From contig CABUBY010000012.1 of NCBI GenBank assembly GCA_902489955.1, forward strand, positions 1-23,993: a stretch of 23,993 nucleotides of DNA, given 5' to 3'. Shown here piece by piece: positions 6,111 through 12,998 of this stretch. Below the pieces are notes generated by a model. That model was not told the origin of the DNA and ran no database searches. It saw nothing but the letters and a program-made list of their open reading frames with translations. The position numbers and the translations under genes are program-made. Numbering within the stretch: the stretch's first letter is position 1; the number at the start of each line of letters is the position of its first letter. Source of the DNA: an uncultured Collinsella sp. (GTDB lineage Bacteria > Actinomycetota > Coriobacteriia > Coriobacteriales > Coriobacteriaceae).

Positions 6111-7100
6111 CTATGCTTGAGCGGCCAGTTCGGCCTTAGCTTTCTTCAACATGGCGTCGAGATCCTCGGAGGAATCCGAAGGAACCTTGCGGACCTCGAA
6201 CTTGACGCCCTTGGCCTTGAGGGCCTCGAGAGTCTTAACGTCATCATCGCCCATAGCGACGGCGTTGGTGACGACGACCTTGCCCTTGGAGTGAGCCATG
6301 GAACCGATGTTGACTTCCTTGATGTCGACACCGGCCTCGATGGCCTTGAGCAGATCCTGCGGGTTCTCAAAGAGCAGCATGGCCTTGGTGTCACCAAAGC
6401 GCGTGTCCTTGACGACCTCGGCCATCTTCTTGATGGGCACGACGTTGGCATGGACTCCCGGAGGGGCAGCCTGCTCGATCATGGTCTTGCGGAGCTCGTC
6501 GTGAGCAACGCCGTCGGAAACCACGATGATGCGGTTGGGGTTGATCTGCTTGGTCCACGTGGTGGCCACCTGACCATGCAGCAGACGGGTGTCGATACGG
6601 ACATGGGCAATCTTGATGTGCCCGTCGCCGATGACCGTTCCCGGAGGGATGGCGCCTGCAGGAGCAGCGGCGGCCGCAGCCGGCTTCTTCTCCTCGGGCT
6701 CCAGAGACTCGGGCTTGACGCGCACGCCAGCCTTAGCCTCAGTCACGAGATGTTTTGCGATCGCATGTGCAGTGTTCTTTGCGTCAAAGCGCTGCGAATA
6801 TGCCTCGATGAGCATAGGCAGGTTGACACCGGTGACGATAGCCCAGGAATCGTGGCCCTCGATGAGCCCGCTGATCTGGTTGAACGGCGTGCCGCCCCAC
6901 AGATCAACGAGGAAGAGCACCTGCTCCTGGTCCTCGAAGGAAGCGACTGCTTCCTCGACCTTGGCACGGAAATCGTCGGGGCCCATGCTCGGCTCGAGCG
7001 AGACCACGGCAACAGACGGCTGATCGCCAAAGACCATCGAGCCCGTCTGCTTGATTCCAGCTGCCAAGTCCCCGTGGCTAGCAAGAACAATACTTACCAT
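6111..7100 (-). CDS. manX: PTS mannose-family fused IIAB subunit
   Basis: This 329-residue cytoplasmic protein takes phosphate from HPr and passes it to incoming sugar. IIA covers about 1-125, with the active histidine H9 in VLASHGDLAAG and the FLVDLWGGTPFN motif. An Ala/Pro linker runs at about 137-153. IIB covers about 160-329, with the second active histidine H175 in RIDTRLLHGQV. Both active residues are present. The ATG at 7100 has AGGAGG seven bases upstream; a GTG one codon earlier is too close to it. This is the first gene of the operon. Sugar specificity (mannose, glucose, fructose, galactosamine or other) cannot be read from the sequence. Confidence 0.95.
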   Translation of the reverse strand: MVSIVLASHGDLAAGIKQTGSMVFGDQPSVAVVSLEPSMGPDDFRAKVEEAVASFEDQEQVLFLVDLWGGTPFNQISGLIEGHDSWAIVTGVNLPMLIEAYSQRFDAKNTAHAIAKHLVTEAKAGVRVKPESLEPEEKKPAAAAAAPAGAIPPGTVIGDGHIKIAHVRIDTRLLHGQVATTWTKQINPNRIIVVSDGVAHDELRKTMIEQAAPPGVHANVVPIKKMAEVVKDTRFGDTKAMLLFENPQDLLKAIEAGVDIKEVNIGSMAHSKGKVVVTNAVAMGDDDVKTLEALKAKGVKFEVRKVPSDSSEDLDAMLKKAKAELAAQA

Positions 7101-7170
7101 CACATAACCTCCTTTTTGTCTACGTATTTCCTACACGACATGAAAGGAGTATACCTGTTTGGATTGTGGA

Positions 7171-7176
7171 ATTATA
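7171..7176 (-). promoter_or_regulatory. Likely -10 element of the man operon
   Basis: The minus strand reads TATAAT, giving an expected start near 7163 and a leader of about 60 bases before the manX ATG. The -35 is poor, which fits an activator-dependent promoter. Confidence 0.5.
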
Positions 7177-7201
7177 GCTAAATTCGCAAAAGGTTGGATT
7201 A

Positions 7202-7212
7202 TTTGTTTAAAC
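7202..7212. promoter_or_regulatory. Putative operator site 1 (contains GTTTAAAC palindrome)
   Basis: TTTGTTTAAAC lies just upstream of the likely -10 on the minus strand and recurs exactly at 7364-7374. The core GTTTAAAC is a perfect 8-bp palindrome. Confidence 0.4.
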
Positions 7213-7363
7213 GTCTATGTTTGTTACAAATTGATTACGTTGCTGGCTTATAGCTCATTGCCTGCTAAAACGTGATTTGCTGATTGTTCTCAAAGACATA
7301 TAAAAGTGCACCGTTCGTTAAGACCGCTTTTAGGTGAATCCCAATGCGTCTGCGTGCCACCAT

Positions 7364-7374
7364 TTTGTTTAAAC
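7364..7374. promoter_or_regulatory. Putative operator site 2 (contains GTTTAAAC palindrome)
   Basis: An identical 11-base copy of the site at 7202-7212, 162 bases away in the same orientation. The spacing would allow looping by a dimeric regulator. Confidence 0.4.
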
Positions 7375-7437
7375 AGACATGACTTGACTAACCGAAGCAA
7401 ATATGTTTAGAACTCTAGCCCATGTAGACATTAGATG

Positions 7438-7866
7438 TTAGGCGATGTGGAGAGGGTTGGCGGCGTCGACGGCATCGGGGGCGTCGGAGAGGCCGTCAGG
7501 AGCAGCGTCTGCCGGGTCCTCGTCGGGGGTCTCGATCTGTTTGATCATGACCTCCTGGCCCTGCAGCAGGTATGTTTCACCGCTGCCGCAATGGGGGCAA
7601 GTCTTGCCGTGCTCGACCGTCGCGTAGTCGCGGCCGCACGCCTCGCAATGCGTCACGGCCTCGACAGGCTCCACGATAAGCTCCGCGCCCTGCGTGATAG
7701 GCTTTTTATCCGCCGCCCAGCGCCAAGCGTCGAGTAGTAGATCGGGGACGACGCCCGAGACCTCGCCCAGCAGCAGCGTGACGCTCGAAACGCGACGCAC
7801 GCCATGAGCGCGCGCCACATTCTCAACATCGCGAATGATGTGATAGACGATTCCGAGCTCGTGCAC
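7438..7866 (-). CDS. hypA: HypA/HybF-like nickel metallochaperone
   Basis: This 142-residue protein matches HypA, which delivers nickel to [NiFe] hydrogenase during maturation. It begins MHELGI, giving the conserved His2 and Glu3 of the nickel site, and carries a zinc ribbon CEACGRDYATVEHGKTCPHC with two CxxC pairs. The C-terminal 30 residues (Asp/Ala/Pro-rich, after KQIETPDED) extend beyond the usual length of about 115. The start is GTG at 7866 with AAGGA upstream. No hydrogenase structural gene or other hyp gene is in the window, so its client is not visible here. It lies downstream of the flavoprotein gene in the same orientation, separated by 194 bases with two hairpins. Confidence 0.9.
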   Translation of the reverse strand: MHELGIVYHIIRDVENVARAHGVRRVSSVTLLLGEVSGVVPDLLLDAWRWAADKKPITQGAELIVEPVEAVTHCEACGRDYATVEHGKTCPHCGSGETYLLQGQEVMIKQIETPDEDPADAAPDGLSDAPDAVDAANPLHIA

Positions 7867-7878
7867 TTTTAATTCCTT

Positions 7879-7900
7879 CCGCCGTTCTACCGAACGGCGG
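7879..7900. terminator. Hairpin upstream of hypA
   Basis: CCGCCGTTC (7879-7887) and GAACGGCGG (7892-7900) pair perfectly around TACC. On the minus strand the run after the stem is AAGGAATTAAAA, which is the hypA ribosome site rather than a T-tract, so a leader structure is more likely than a terminator. Confidence 0.35.
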
Positions 7901-7951
7901 TCGGCTTGACGCTGCGCGAGCCCCAGACGGGCGATCTGCCTTTCAATCGTC

Positions 7952-7976
7952 GGGCATGGGCAAAAGCCCTATGCCC
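7952..7976 (-). terminator. Hairpin after the flavoprotein gene
   Basis: GGGCAT (7952-7957) pairs with ATGCCC (7971-7976), with GGC/GCC nested inside. It lies 85 bases past the stop of the flavoprotein gene. No clear T-tract follows, so termination is uncertain. Confidence 0.3.
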
Positions 7977-8060
7977 TCCTCTTTCAAGGCACCTCGCCAC
8001 GCCTGGGACTCGCTCGCTGTCCAACCGCTCTCTGCGCCGTTCTCCTGCTTGTTGCGTTTC

Positions 8061-10838
8061 TTACTTCTTCCCGAATTTAATCTTGATGGCGCGCTTGAGC
8101 GCGTACTTGCCCAGGCTTGGAAGCTTTTGCTCGTATTTGACCATCGTGGAGCACTCGGGGCGGTCGCGATCCAGATGGATGGCGTCAAACGCGCACTTGG
8201 TGGTGCACAGGCCGCAGCCGATGCACTTGTTGGGGTCGACGATCGAGGCGCCGCAGCCCAGGCAGCGGGCGGTCTCGGCGCGCACCTGCTTCTCGGTAAA
8301 GGTCTCAACATACTCGCTAAACGGCGCAGCCTTCTCGCGTTCGCGGTCCACATGCGCAACCTCGCGGCTCGCGTTGTCGTAGCTCTCGATCACGACATCG
8401 TCGCGGTCGAGCGCGGTGTAGCGGCGCTGGTTGCGGCCGATGGTGAGCGTGGAGCCCGGCTGCACAAAGCGATGGATGGACACCGCGGCCTCGTGGCCGG
8501 CGGCGATGGCGTCGATGGCAAAGCTGGGGCCGGTGTAGACGTCGCCGCCCACAAAGATGTCTGGCTCGGCGGTCTGGTAGGTCTGGGGATCGGCAAGGGC
8601 ACCCTGGCCGCGGCCGAGCTCCACTTTGGAGCCAGCCAGCAGGTCGCCCCACACAATGGACTGGCCAATCGACATGACGACACGGTCGGCATCGACACGG
8701 CGCAGGTCGTTCTCGTCGTACTCGGGCGCAAAACGGCCCTCGTCGTCAAAGACACGCGTGCAGCGCTTGAAGGTGATACCGCAGACACGACCGGCCTCGT
8801 CCAAGTGAATCTCCTTGGGGCCCCAGCCGCAGCTGATGTGCGCGCCGTCCTCAACGGCCTCGCGACGTTCTTCCTCGCTGGCGGGCATCTGGGCCTCGCT
8901 CTCCAGGCAGAACATCTCAACGTGCCCAGAACCCAGACGGCAGGCGTTGCGGGCAACGTCGATAGCCACGTTGCCGCCGCCCACCACAATGGTGCGGCCG
9001 GGCAACGCGTCGATCTTGCCACTGTTGACCTCGCGCAAAAAGTCGACGGCTACGGTCACGTCCTCGGCATCCTCGCCCGGAATGCCGGCAAGGCGGCCGC
9101 CCTGGCAGCCAATGGCAACGTAGAAGGCCTTAAAGCCCTGCGCGCGCAGCTCGTCGAGCGTCACGTCGCGACCGACTTCCACGCCATAGCGGAACTCGGC
9201 ACCCATCAGGCGAATGACCTCGACCTCGGCCTCGATAACATCCTTCTGCAGCTTAAAGCTGGGAATGCCGTAGGTAAGCATGCCGCCCGGGTGCTCGTTC
9301 TTCTCGAACACGACGGGCCTGTAGCCCTTCTCGGCCAGATAAAAGGCGCAGGACAGACCGGCCGGACCGGCGCCGATGATGGCGATCTTCTGGTCGAAGC
9401 CGCCGGCACGCGTTGGGGTCACCACAGGTGGGACATAGCGGGTCGCGGCATCCAGATCGCGCTGGGCGATGAACTTCTTGACCTCGTCGATGGCCACGGC
9501 GGCGTCCACACGGCCGCGGGTGCAGGCATCCTCACAGCGGCGGTTGCACACACGGCCGCAGATAGCGGGCAGCGGGTTCTCGCGCTTAATGAGTGCTAGG
9601 GCCTCGTCATAGCGACCCTGCGCCGCGAGCTTCAAATAGCCCTGAACGGCAACGTGCGCGGGGCAGGCCGTCTTGCAGGGAGCGGTGCCGGACTCGTGCG
9701 TCTCGATGCGGTTGTCGTTGCGGTAGTTGGGCGACCACTTGGTGTGGTCCCACTTGGTGGCATCGGGCAGCTCCTGGCGCGGATACTCGGGCACCTGTCC
9801 ACCGGCCTTTTTGCTACAGAGCTTCTGGCCCAGTTTGGCGGCGCCGGCCGGACACACCTCAACGCAGCGACCGCAGGCCACGCACTTGTCCTTCTCGACC
9901 TTGGCGACATAGGCCGAGCGTGACAGGTTGGGCGTGTTGAACAGCTGAGAGGTGCGCAGGGCATAACACACGTTGACGTTGCAGTTGCAGATAGCGAAGA
10001 TCTTGTTCTCGCCGTCGATATTGGTGATCTGGTGCACAAAGCCGTTGTCCTCGGCCTGGCGCAGGATGTCGTAGACCTCGTCGCGCGTCACGTAATGGCC
10101 GCGGTCGGTCTCAACCACATAGTCGGCCATATCGCCCACGGCAATGCACCAGTCGGCGGGGTCGTCGGCGCAGCCCTCACCCATCACGCGACGGCTCGCG
10201 CGGCAGCTGCAGGTGCTGGCGGCATATTTGCCATCGTATTTGTCGAGCCAGTGCTCGATATGCTCGATCGGCACCGAGGTGCTCGCGGCGTCGATGGCCT
10301 TCTCGACCGGAATGACGTGCATGCCGATGCCGGCGCCACCGGGCGGCACCATCGGCGTAGCCTTGGACAGCGGCCCCTTGGACGCCTGCTCAAAGAACTT
10401 GGCATAGACCGGGTGCTCGTCGAGCTGGCTCACGCGCATGTTGAGGAACTCGGCGGAACCCGGCACCAGCATGGGCAGCACCCACTGCTTGGCGCGCTCG
10501 GGATTCTCCCAGTTGTACTCGAGCAGGCCCGTGTAGCTCATATCGTCGAGCATCTTCTCGATATCGGCTTCGGTCATGCCGGTGAGCTTGACCATCTCGG
10601 GCAGCGTATAGGGACGGCGCATCTTCATCTTGCAGAGCACTTCGGCCTGCTCGTCAGTCGCGGCCTCGGCAAACGACCAGTACTCGTAGCCCAGCAGCTC
10701 ATCGCGATGCAGCAGACGGTTGGTGCAGTGCTCGCACAGCTTGACGATGGCCTCGCGCGGATGCTCCGGCAGCGGCGGCACGAACTCCGAACCGATGTCG
10801 GGCTCGGTGTAGCTAATCCCCGGTCCGTTGAGAATCAT
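8061..10838 (-). CDS. Multi-domain Fe-S flavoprotein, NAD(P)-linked oxidoreductase (GltD-like core)
   Basis: This 925-residue soluble protein moves electrons between NAD(P)H, FAD and several Fe-S clusters; its partner and substrate are unknown. In order: an N-terminal part with CEHC (35-38) and a winged-helix-like segment (about 78-110); an unusual cysteine set (C210, C212, C223, C231, C284, C286, C291); a ferredoxin motif CVACGRCVEVCP (319-330); a GltD-type Fe-S segment with C388/C392 and CGRVCNRRCEDAC (427-439); an FAD fold with IIGAGPAG (487-494); an NAD(P) fold with VVGGGN (618-623); GGDVYTG (764-770); and a C-terminal ferredoxin CIGCGLCTTKC (872-882). The ATG at 10838 has GAAGGG six bases upstream; an ATG 33 codons earlier lies in the operator region. 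The core resembles the glutamate synthase small subunit, but no large subunit is nearby. Confidence 0.88.
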   Translation of the reverse strand: MILNGPGISYTEPDIGSEFVPPLPEHPREAIVKLCEHCTNRLLHRDELLGYEYWSFAEAATDEQAEVLCKMKMRRPYTLPEMVKLTGMTEADIEKMLDDMSYTGLLEYNWENPERAKQWVLPMLVPGSAEFLNMRVSQLDEHPVYAKFFEQASKGPLSKATPMVPPGGAGIGMHVIPVEKAIDAASTSVPIEHIEHWLDKYDGKYAASTCSCRASRRVMGEGCADDPADWCIAVGDMADYVVETDRGHYVTRDEVYDILRQAEDNGFVHQITNIDGENKIFAICNCNVNVCYALRTSQLFNTPNLSRSAYVAKVEKDKCVACGRCVEVCPAGAAKLGQKLCSKKAGGQVPEYPRQELPDATKWDHTKWSPNYRNDNRIETHESGTAPCKTACPAHVAVQGYLKLAAQGRYDEALALIKRENPLPAICGRVCNRRCEDACTRGRVDAAVAIDEVKKFIAQRDLDAATRYVPPVVTPTRAGGFDQKIAIIGAGPAGLSCAFYLAEKGYRPVVFEKNEHPGGMLTYGIPSFKLQKDVIEAEVEVIRLMGAEFRYGVEVGRDVTLDELRAQGFKAFYVAIGCQGGRLAGIPGEDAEDVTVAVDFLREVNSGKIDALPGRTIVVGGGNVAIDVARNACRLGSGHVEMFCLESEAQMPASEEERREAVEDGAHISCGWGPKEIHLDEAGRVCGITFKRCTRVFDDEGRFAPEYDENDLRRVDADRVVMSIGQSIVWGDLLAGSKVELGRGQGALADPQTYQTAEPDIFVGGDVYTGPSFAIDAIAAGHEAAVSIHRFVQPGSTLTIGRNQRRYTALDRDDVVIESYDNASREVAHVDREREKAAPFSEYVETFTEKQVRAETARCLGCGASIVDPNKCIGCGLCTTKCAFDAIHLDRDRPECSTMVKYEQKLPSLGKYALKRAIKIKFGKK

Positions 10839-10930
10839 GGTTGTCCCTTCTCTTGCCACAGCCCGACGAGGCCGCAGCGCCCCTCTTTTTTTGCAGGCCG
10901 GGCATGCCCCATGCCGTTCACCCGCCATTG

Positions 10931-10945
10931 TTGACATTGTGTCAA
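10931..10945. promoter_or_regulatory. TetR-type operator 1
   Basis: TTGACATTGTGTCAA is a 15-bp site with perfect 6-bp arms, between the divergent flavoprotein and TetR genes. Confidence 0.65.
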
Positions 10946-10953
10946 AAATAGTA

Positions 10954-10968
10954 TTGACGAACCGTCAA
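10954..10968. promoter_or_regulatory. TetR-type operator 2
   Basis: TTGACGAACCGTCAA has perfect 6-bp arms and the same TTGAC/GTCAA ends as operator 1, centred 23 bp away, about two helical turns. Confidence 0.65.
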
Positions 10969-10984
10969 CAATATTCAAGACTGT

Positions 10985-10999
10985 TAGGCGAACGGTCAG
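10985..10999. promoter_or_regulatory. Degenerate TetR-type operator 3
   Basis: TAGGCGAACGGTCAG matches operator 2 at 11 of 15 positions, including the central GAAC. It lies 31 bp from operator 2 on the TetR gene side. Confidence 0.45.
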
Positions 11000-11026
11000 G
11001 CAAAAGAGGATGAAAGGCGGCAAAAC

Positions 11027-11689
11027 ATGGGCAACAACACAGCAGGTACCTCTGTGGTCGATGCCGTCCCCGCATCCGATAGCGCGGCAAAGCGCCTGAC
11101 GGGCGACGAACGCCGTCGCGAGATCCTCGATGCCGTGCGCACCGTAAGCTCCGAGCTGGGCGTGTCCCACCTATCGGTATCGGCCGTGACCAAGCGAGCC
11201 GGCTGCACGCGTTCATTGTTCTACCATTACTTCGCCGACATGGACGCCGCCGTCACCGCTGTTATGGACGAGGCGATCGACGGCTTTATCTCCGAACTCG
11301 AGCGGTGGAACGCCGACCGCACCGTCGGTGATATCGAGGGCGCGCTCGACACCGTCGCCCCGCTCTTTAAGCGCCTGGTCGCCAGCGGCCACGAGCTGCC
11401 GAGCACGCTTACCTCGAGCAGCGGCGCGCTCTACGGCGGCTTTTTGCACAACGTGGTCCAGCGCGTGGCGCAGTATATCTGCGACACCACCGTAGTGGAT
11501 TTTGTCGCCCATCATGAGCTACGCATCGACCATGTCTACGAGACGTTCTACACCCTCATCATGGGGTTGTTGATGTATATCCGCACGCACCCCGATGTGC
11601 CCGACGAGACGGTCAAGGAAATCATCGCCTCGACACTCCACATCGAGGGCTATACCGCCAAATATCCGGAGCGCAAGCCCCAGAACTGA
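11027..11689 (+). CDS. TetR/AcrR-family transcriptional regulator
   Basis: This 220-residue protein has an N-terminal TetR DNA-binding domain at about 27-75: RRREILDAVRTVSSELGVSHLSVSAVTKRAG is followed by the hallmark CTRSLFYHYFADMDAAV. The C-terminal helical part (about 80-210) would bind a ligand and make the dimer; its ligand cannot be guessed. It is divergent from the flavoprotein gene and 63 bases upstream of the DUF5692 gene. The three dyads between 10931 and 10999 fit autoregulation and control of both sides. The ribosome site is weak (AAAGG about 12 bases upstream). Confidence 0.93.
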   Translation: MGNNTAGTSVVDAVPASDSAAKRLTGDERRREILDAVRTVSSELGVSHLSVSAVTKRAGCTRSLFYHYFADMDAAVTAVMDEAIDGFISELERWNADRTVGDIEGALDTVAPLFKRLVASGHELPSTLTSSSGALYGGFLHNVVQRVAQYICDTTVVDFVAHHELRIDHVYETFYTLIMGLLMYIRTHPDVPDETVKEIIASTLHIEGYTAKYPERKPQN

Positions 11690-11752
11690 CGACATTTGGC
11701 CAAACTGCCCGCGATCAGAAGAGGGGCCGCGGGCGTGTGAAAGGAGAGCAGC

Positions 11753-12760
11753 ATGCTGTTCGATGTTTGGGGTAGCGATACCCTTATCCACTGGGTCGGC
11801 TGGGCGATGGTCTTTATCGGCCTGATCGTGCTCAACGAGGTCGGCCGCCGCACCAAGCTGGGCGCGGCAATCATCTTTGGCGTGGCTCCGCTGGCCATGA
11901 CCATCTACTGCGTCGCCATCGCCATCGGCGTCTCGCAGGGCGCCGAGTGGGCGCTCACCAACCCCACCCATGTGTACCAGAACAGCTGGTTCCACTACGC
12001 CAAGGTATACGCAGCGCTGGCCGGTTGCTGGGGCTTCATTGCCATTAAGTACCAGTGGGGAAAGATCGGCAAGGCGCATTGGTTCCGCGCGTGGCCGTTT
12101 GTGATCGTCGCCATCAACATCATGATCGCCGTCGTGTCCGATTTCGAGAGCGCCTATCACTTCTTTGTCCTGGGCGAGTCCACCTGGGTCACCTCCGAAG
12201 GTGCTACGCAGCTGGCCGGCTGGAACAACGTGTTCAACGGCATCGCCGGTATCATCAACATCTTCTGCATGACCGGTTGGTGGAGCGTCTACGCCTCCGA
12301 GGACAAGACCGACATGCTGTGGCCCGACATGACCTGGGTCTACATCATCGCCTACGACATCTGGAACTTCTGCTACACCTACAACTGCCTGCCCACCCAC
12401 TCCTGGTTCTGCGGCTTTGCGCTGCTGCTGGCGCCCACCGTCGCCGCCTTTATCTGGAACAAGGGCGGCTGGATCCAGAACCGCGCCTTTACGCTGGCCA
12501 TTTGGTGCATGTTTGCCCAGGTGTTCCCGTACTTCCAGGAGGAGTCCATCTTTGTGACCCACTCCACGCTCGACCCCGGCGCCGCTACCGCGGTCTCGAT
12601 CGCCGCACTGGTCGCCAACGTCGCCGCGATCATCTACATCGCCTACCGCGCCAAGAAGCTCGGCCGCAATCCCTACAAGCAGGATGTCTTTGAGGGCACC
12701 AGCGATTGGGAGAAGGCCACCGCTCGCCGTGCCAAGGTTGATTACGCGCACGCCGAGTAA
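11753..12760 (+). CDS. DUF5692-family polytopic membrane protein
   Basis: This 335-residue integral membrane protein of unknown function fits the DUF5692 family by my recollection. About eight or nine helices are visible, starting with WVGWAMVFIGLIVLNEV and LGAAIIFGVAPLAMTIYCVAIAIG and ending with AVSIAALVANVAAIIYIAY. Loops and helices are rich in Trp, Tyr and His, with notable runs such as DMTWVYIIAYDIWNFCYTYN and FPYFQEESIFVTHSTLDPGA, which could line a cofactor or substrate site. AAGGAGAG lies upstream of the ATG. It follows the tetR gene closely with a hairpin (11707-11734) between, and ends at a strong terminator. Location beside the Fe-S flavoprotein suggests a membrane redox or transport partner, but this is inference. 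Confidence 0.85.
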   Translation: MLFDVWGSDTLIHWVGWAMVFIGLIVLNEVGRRTKLGAAIIFGVAPLAMTIYCVAIAIGVSQGAEWALTNPTHVYQNSWFHYAKVYAALAGCWGFIAIKYQWGKIGKAHWFRAWPFVIVAINIMIAVVSDFESAYHFFVLGESTWVTSEGATQLAGWNNVFNGIAGIINIFCMTGWWSVYASEDKTDMLWPDMTWVYIIAYDIWNFCYTYNCLPTHSWFCGFALLLAPTVAAFIWNKGGWIQNRAFTLAIWCMFAQVFPYFQEESIFVTHSTLDPGAATAVSIAALVANVAAIIYIAYRAKKLGRNPYKQDVFEGTSDWEKATARRAKVDYAHAE

Positions 12761-12828
12761 CATGTTGGCCGCTGTTGGCACTTGGGCATAGGCCCGCTCA
12801 CCAGGCCTTTCAATCCAATGTCTCGCAG

Positions 12829-12865
12829 AGCCCCCGAAAAGCGTTTCGCTCGCTTTCCGGGGGCT
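12829..12865 (+). terminator. Terminator of the tetR-DUF5692 unit
   Basis: A 15-bp stem with one mismatch (12829-12843 with 12851-12865, AGCCCCCG arms) has a 7-base loop and is followed by TTTT. Confidence 0.88.
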
Positions 12866-12938
12866 TTTTGTCGTTGCGCCTCTATTCATCTATTCAAAAA
12901 CACGCGCATATATAAAATCGGATTTCAAATCATGCGGC

Positions 12939-12959
12939 GGCTCTATGGAGCCCCGTTTT
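12939..12959 (+). terminator. Small hairpin with T-tract in the leader of the next gene
   Basis: GGCTC, TATG loop, GAGCC, then CCGTTTTT, 40 bases before the ATG at 12999. The stem is short. It could be a backup terminator or a leader attenuator, downstream of a possible TATAAA (12911-12916). Confidence 0.3.
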
Positions 12960-12998
12960 TGGGTACATTGTTGTCCCGATATTGAGCTTGGGGGATGT

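Larger units (their letters stand above)
7101..7437 (-). promoter_or_regulatory. AT-rich control region of the man operon
   Basis: This 337-base stretch holds no gene I can support. It carries a minus-strand TATAAT (7171-7176) and two identical 11-base sites TTTGTTTAAAC (7202-7212 and 7364-7374). I saw no clear sigma-54 -24/-12 pair, although many Firmicute man operons use one. Confidence 0.6.

Noticed and set aside
5244..7181. 645-codon plus-strand open frame across the man operon
   Set aside because: It lies opposite manY and manX, which have clear family motifs and ribosome sites. The long frame is a by-product of GC-rich codon use, and its product is His/Asp/Gly-rich without a family.
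7104..7437. Sigma-54 promoter for the man operon
   Set aside because: I could not find a TGGCAC/TTGCA pair with correct spacing on the minus strand, and a TATAAT is present instead.
7956..9599. 547-codon plus-strand open frame
   Set aside because: It is antisense to the Fe-S flavoprotein, whose cofactor motifs are unmistakable.
11519..12889. 456-codon minus-strand open frame
   Set aside because: It is antisense to the DUF5692 gene and part of tetR; the plus-strand reading has membrane helices and a ribosome site.
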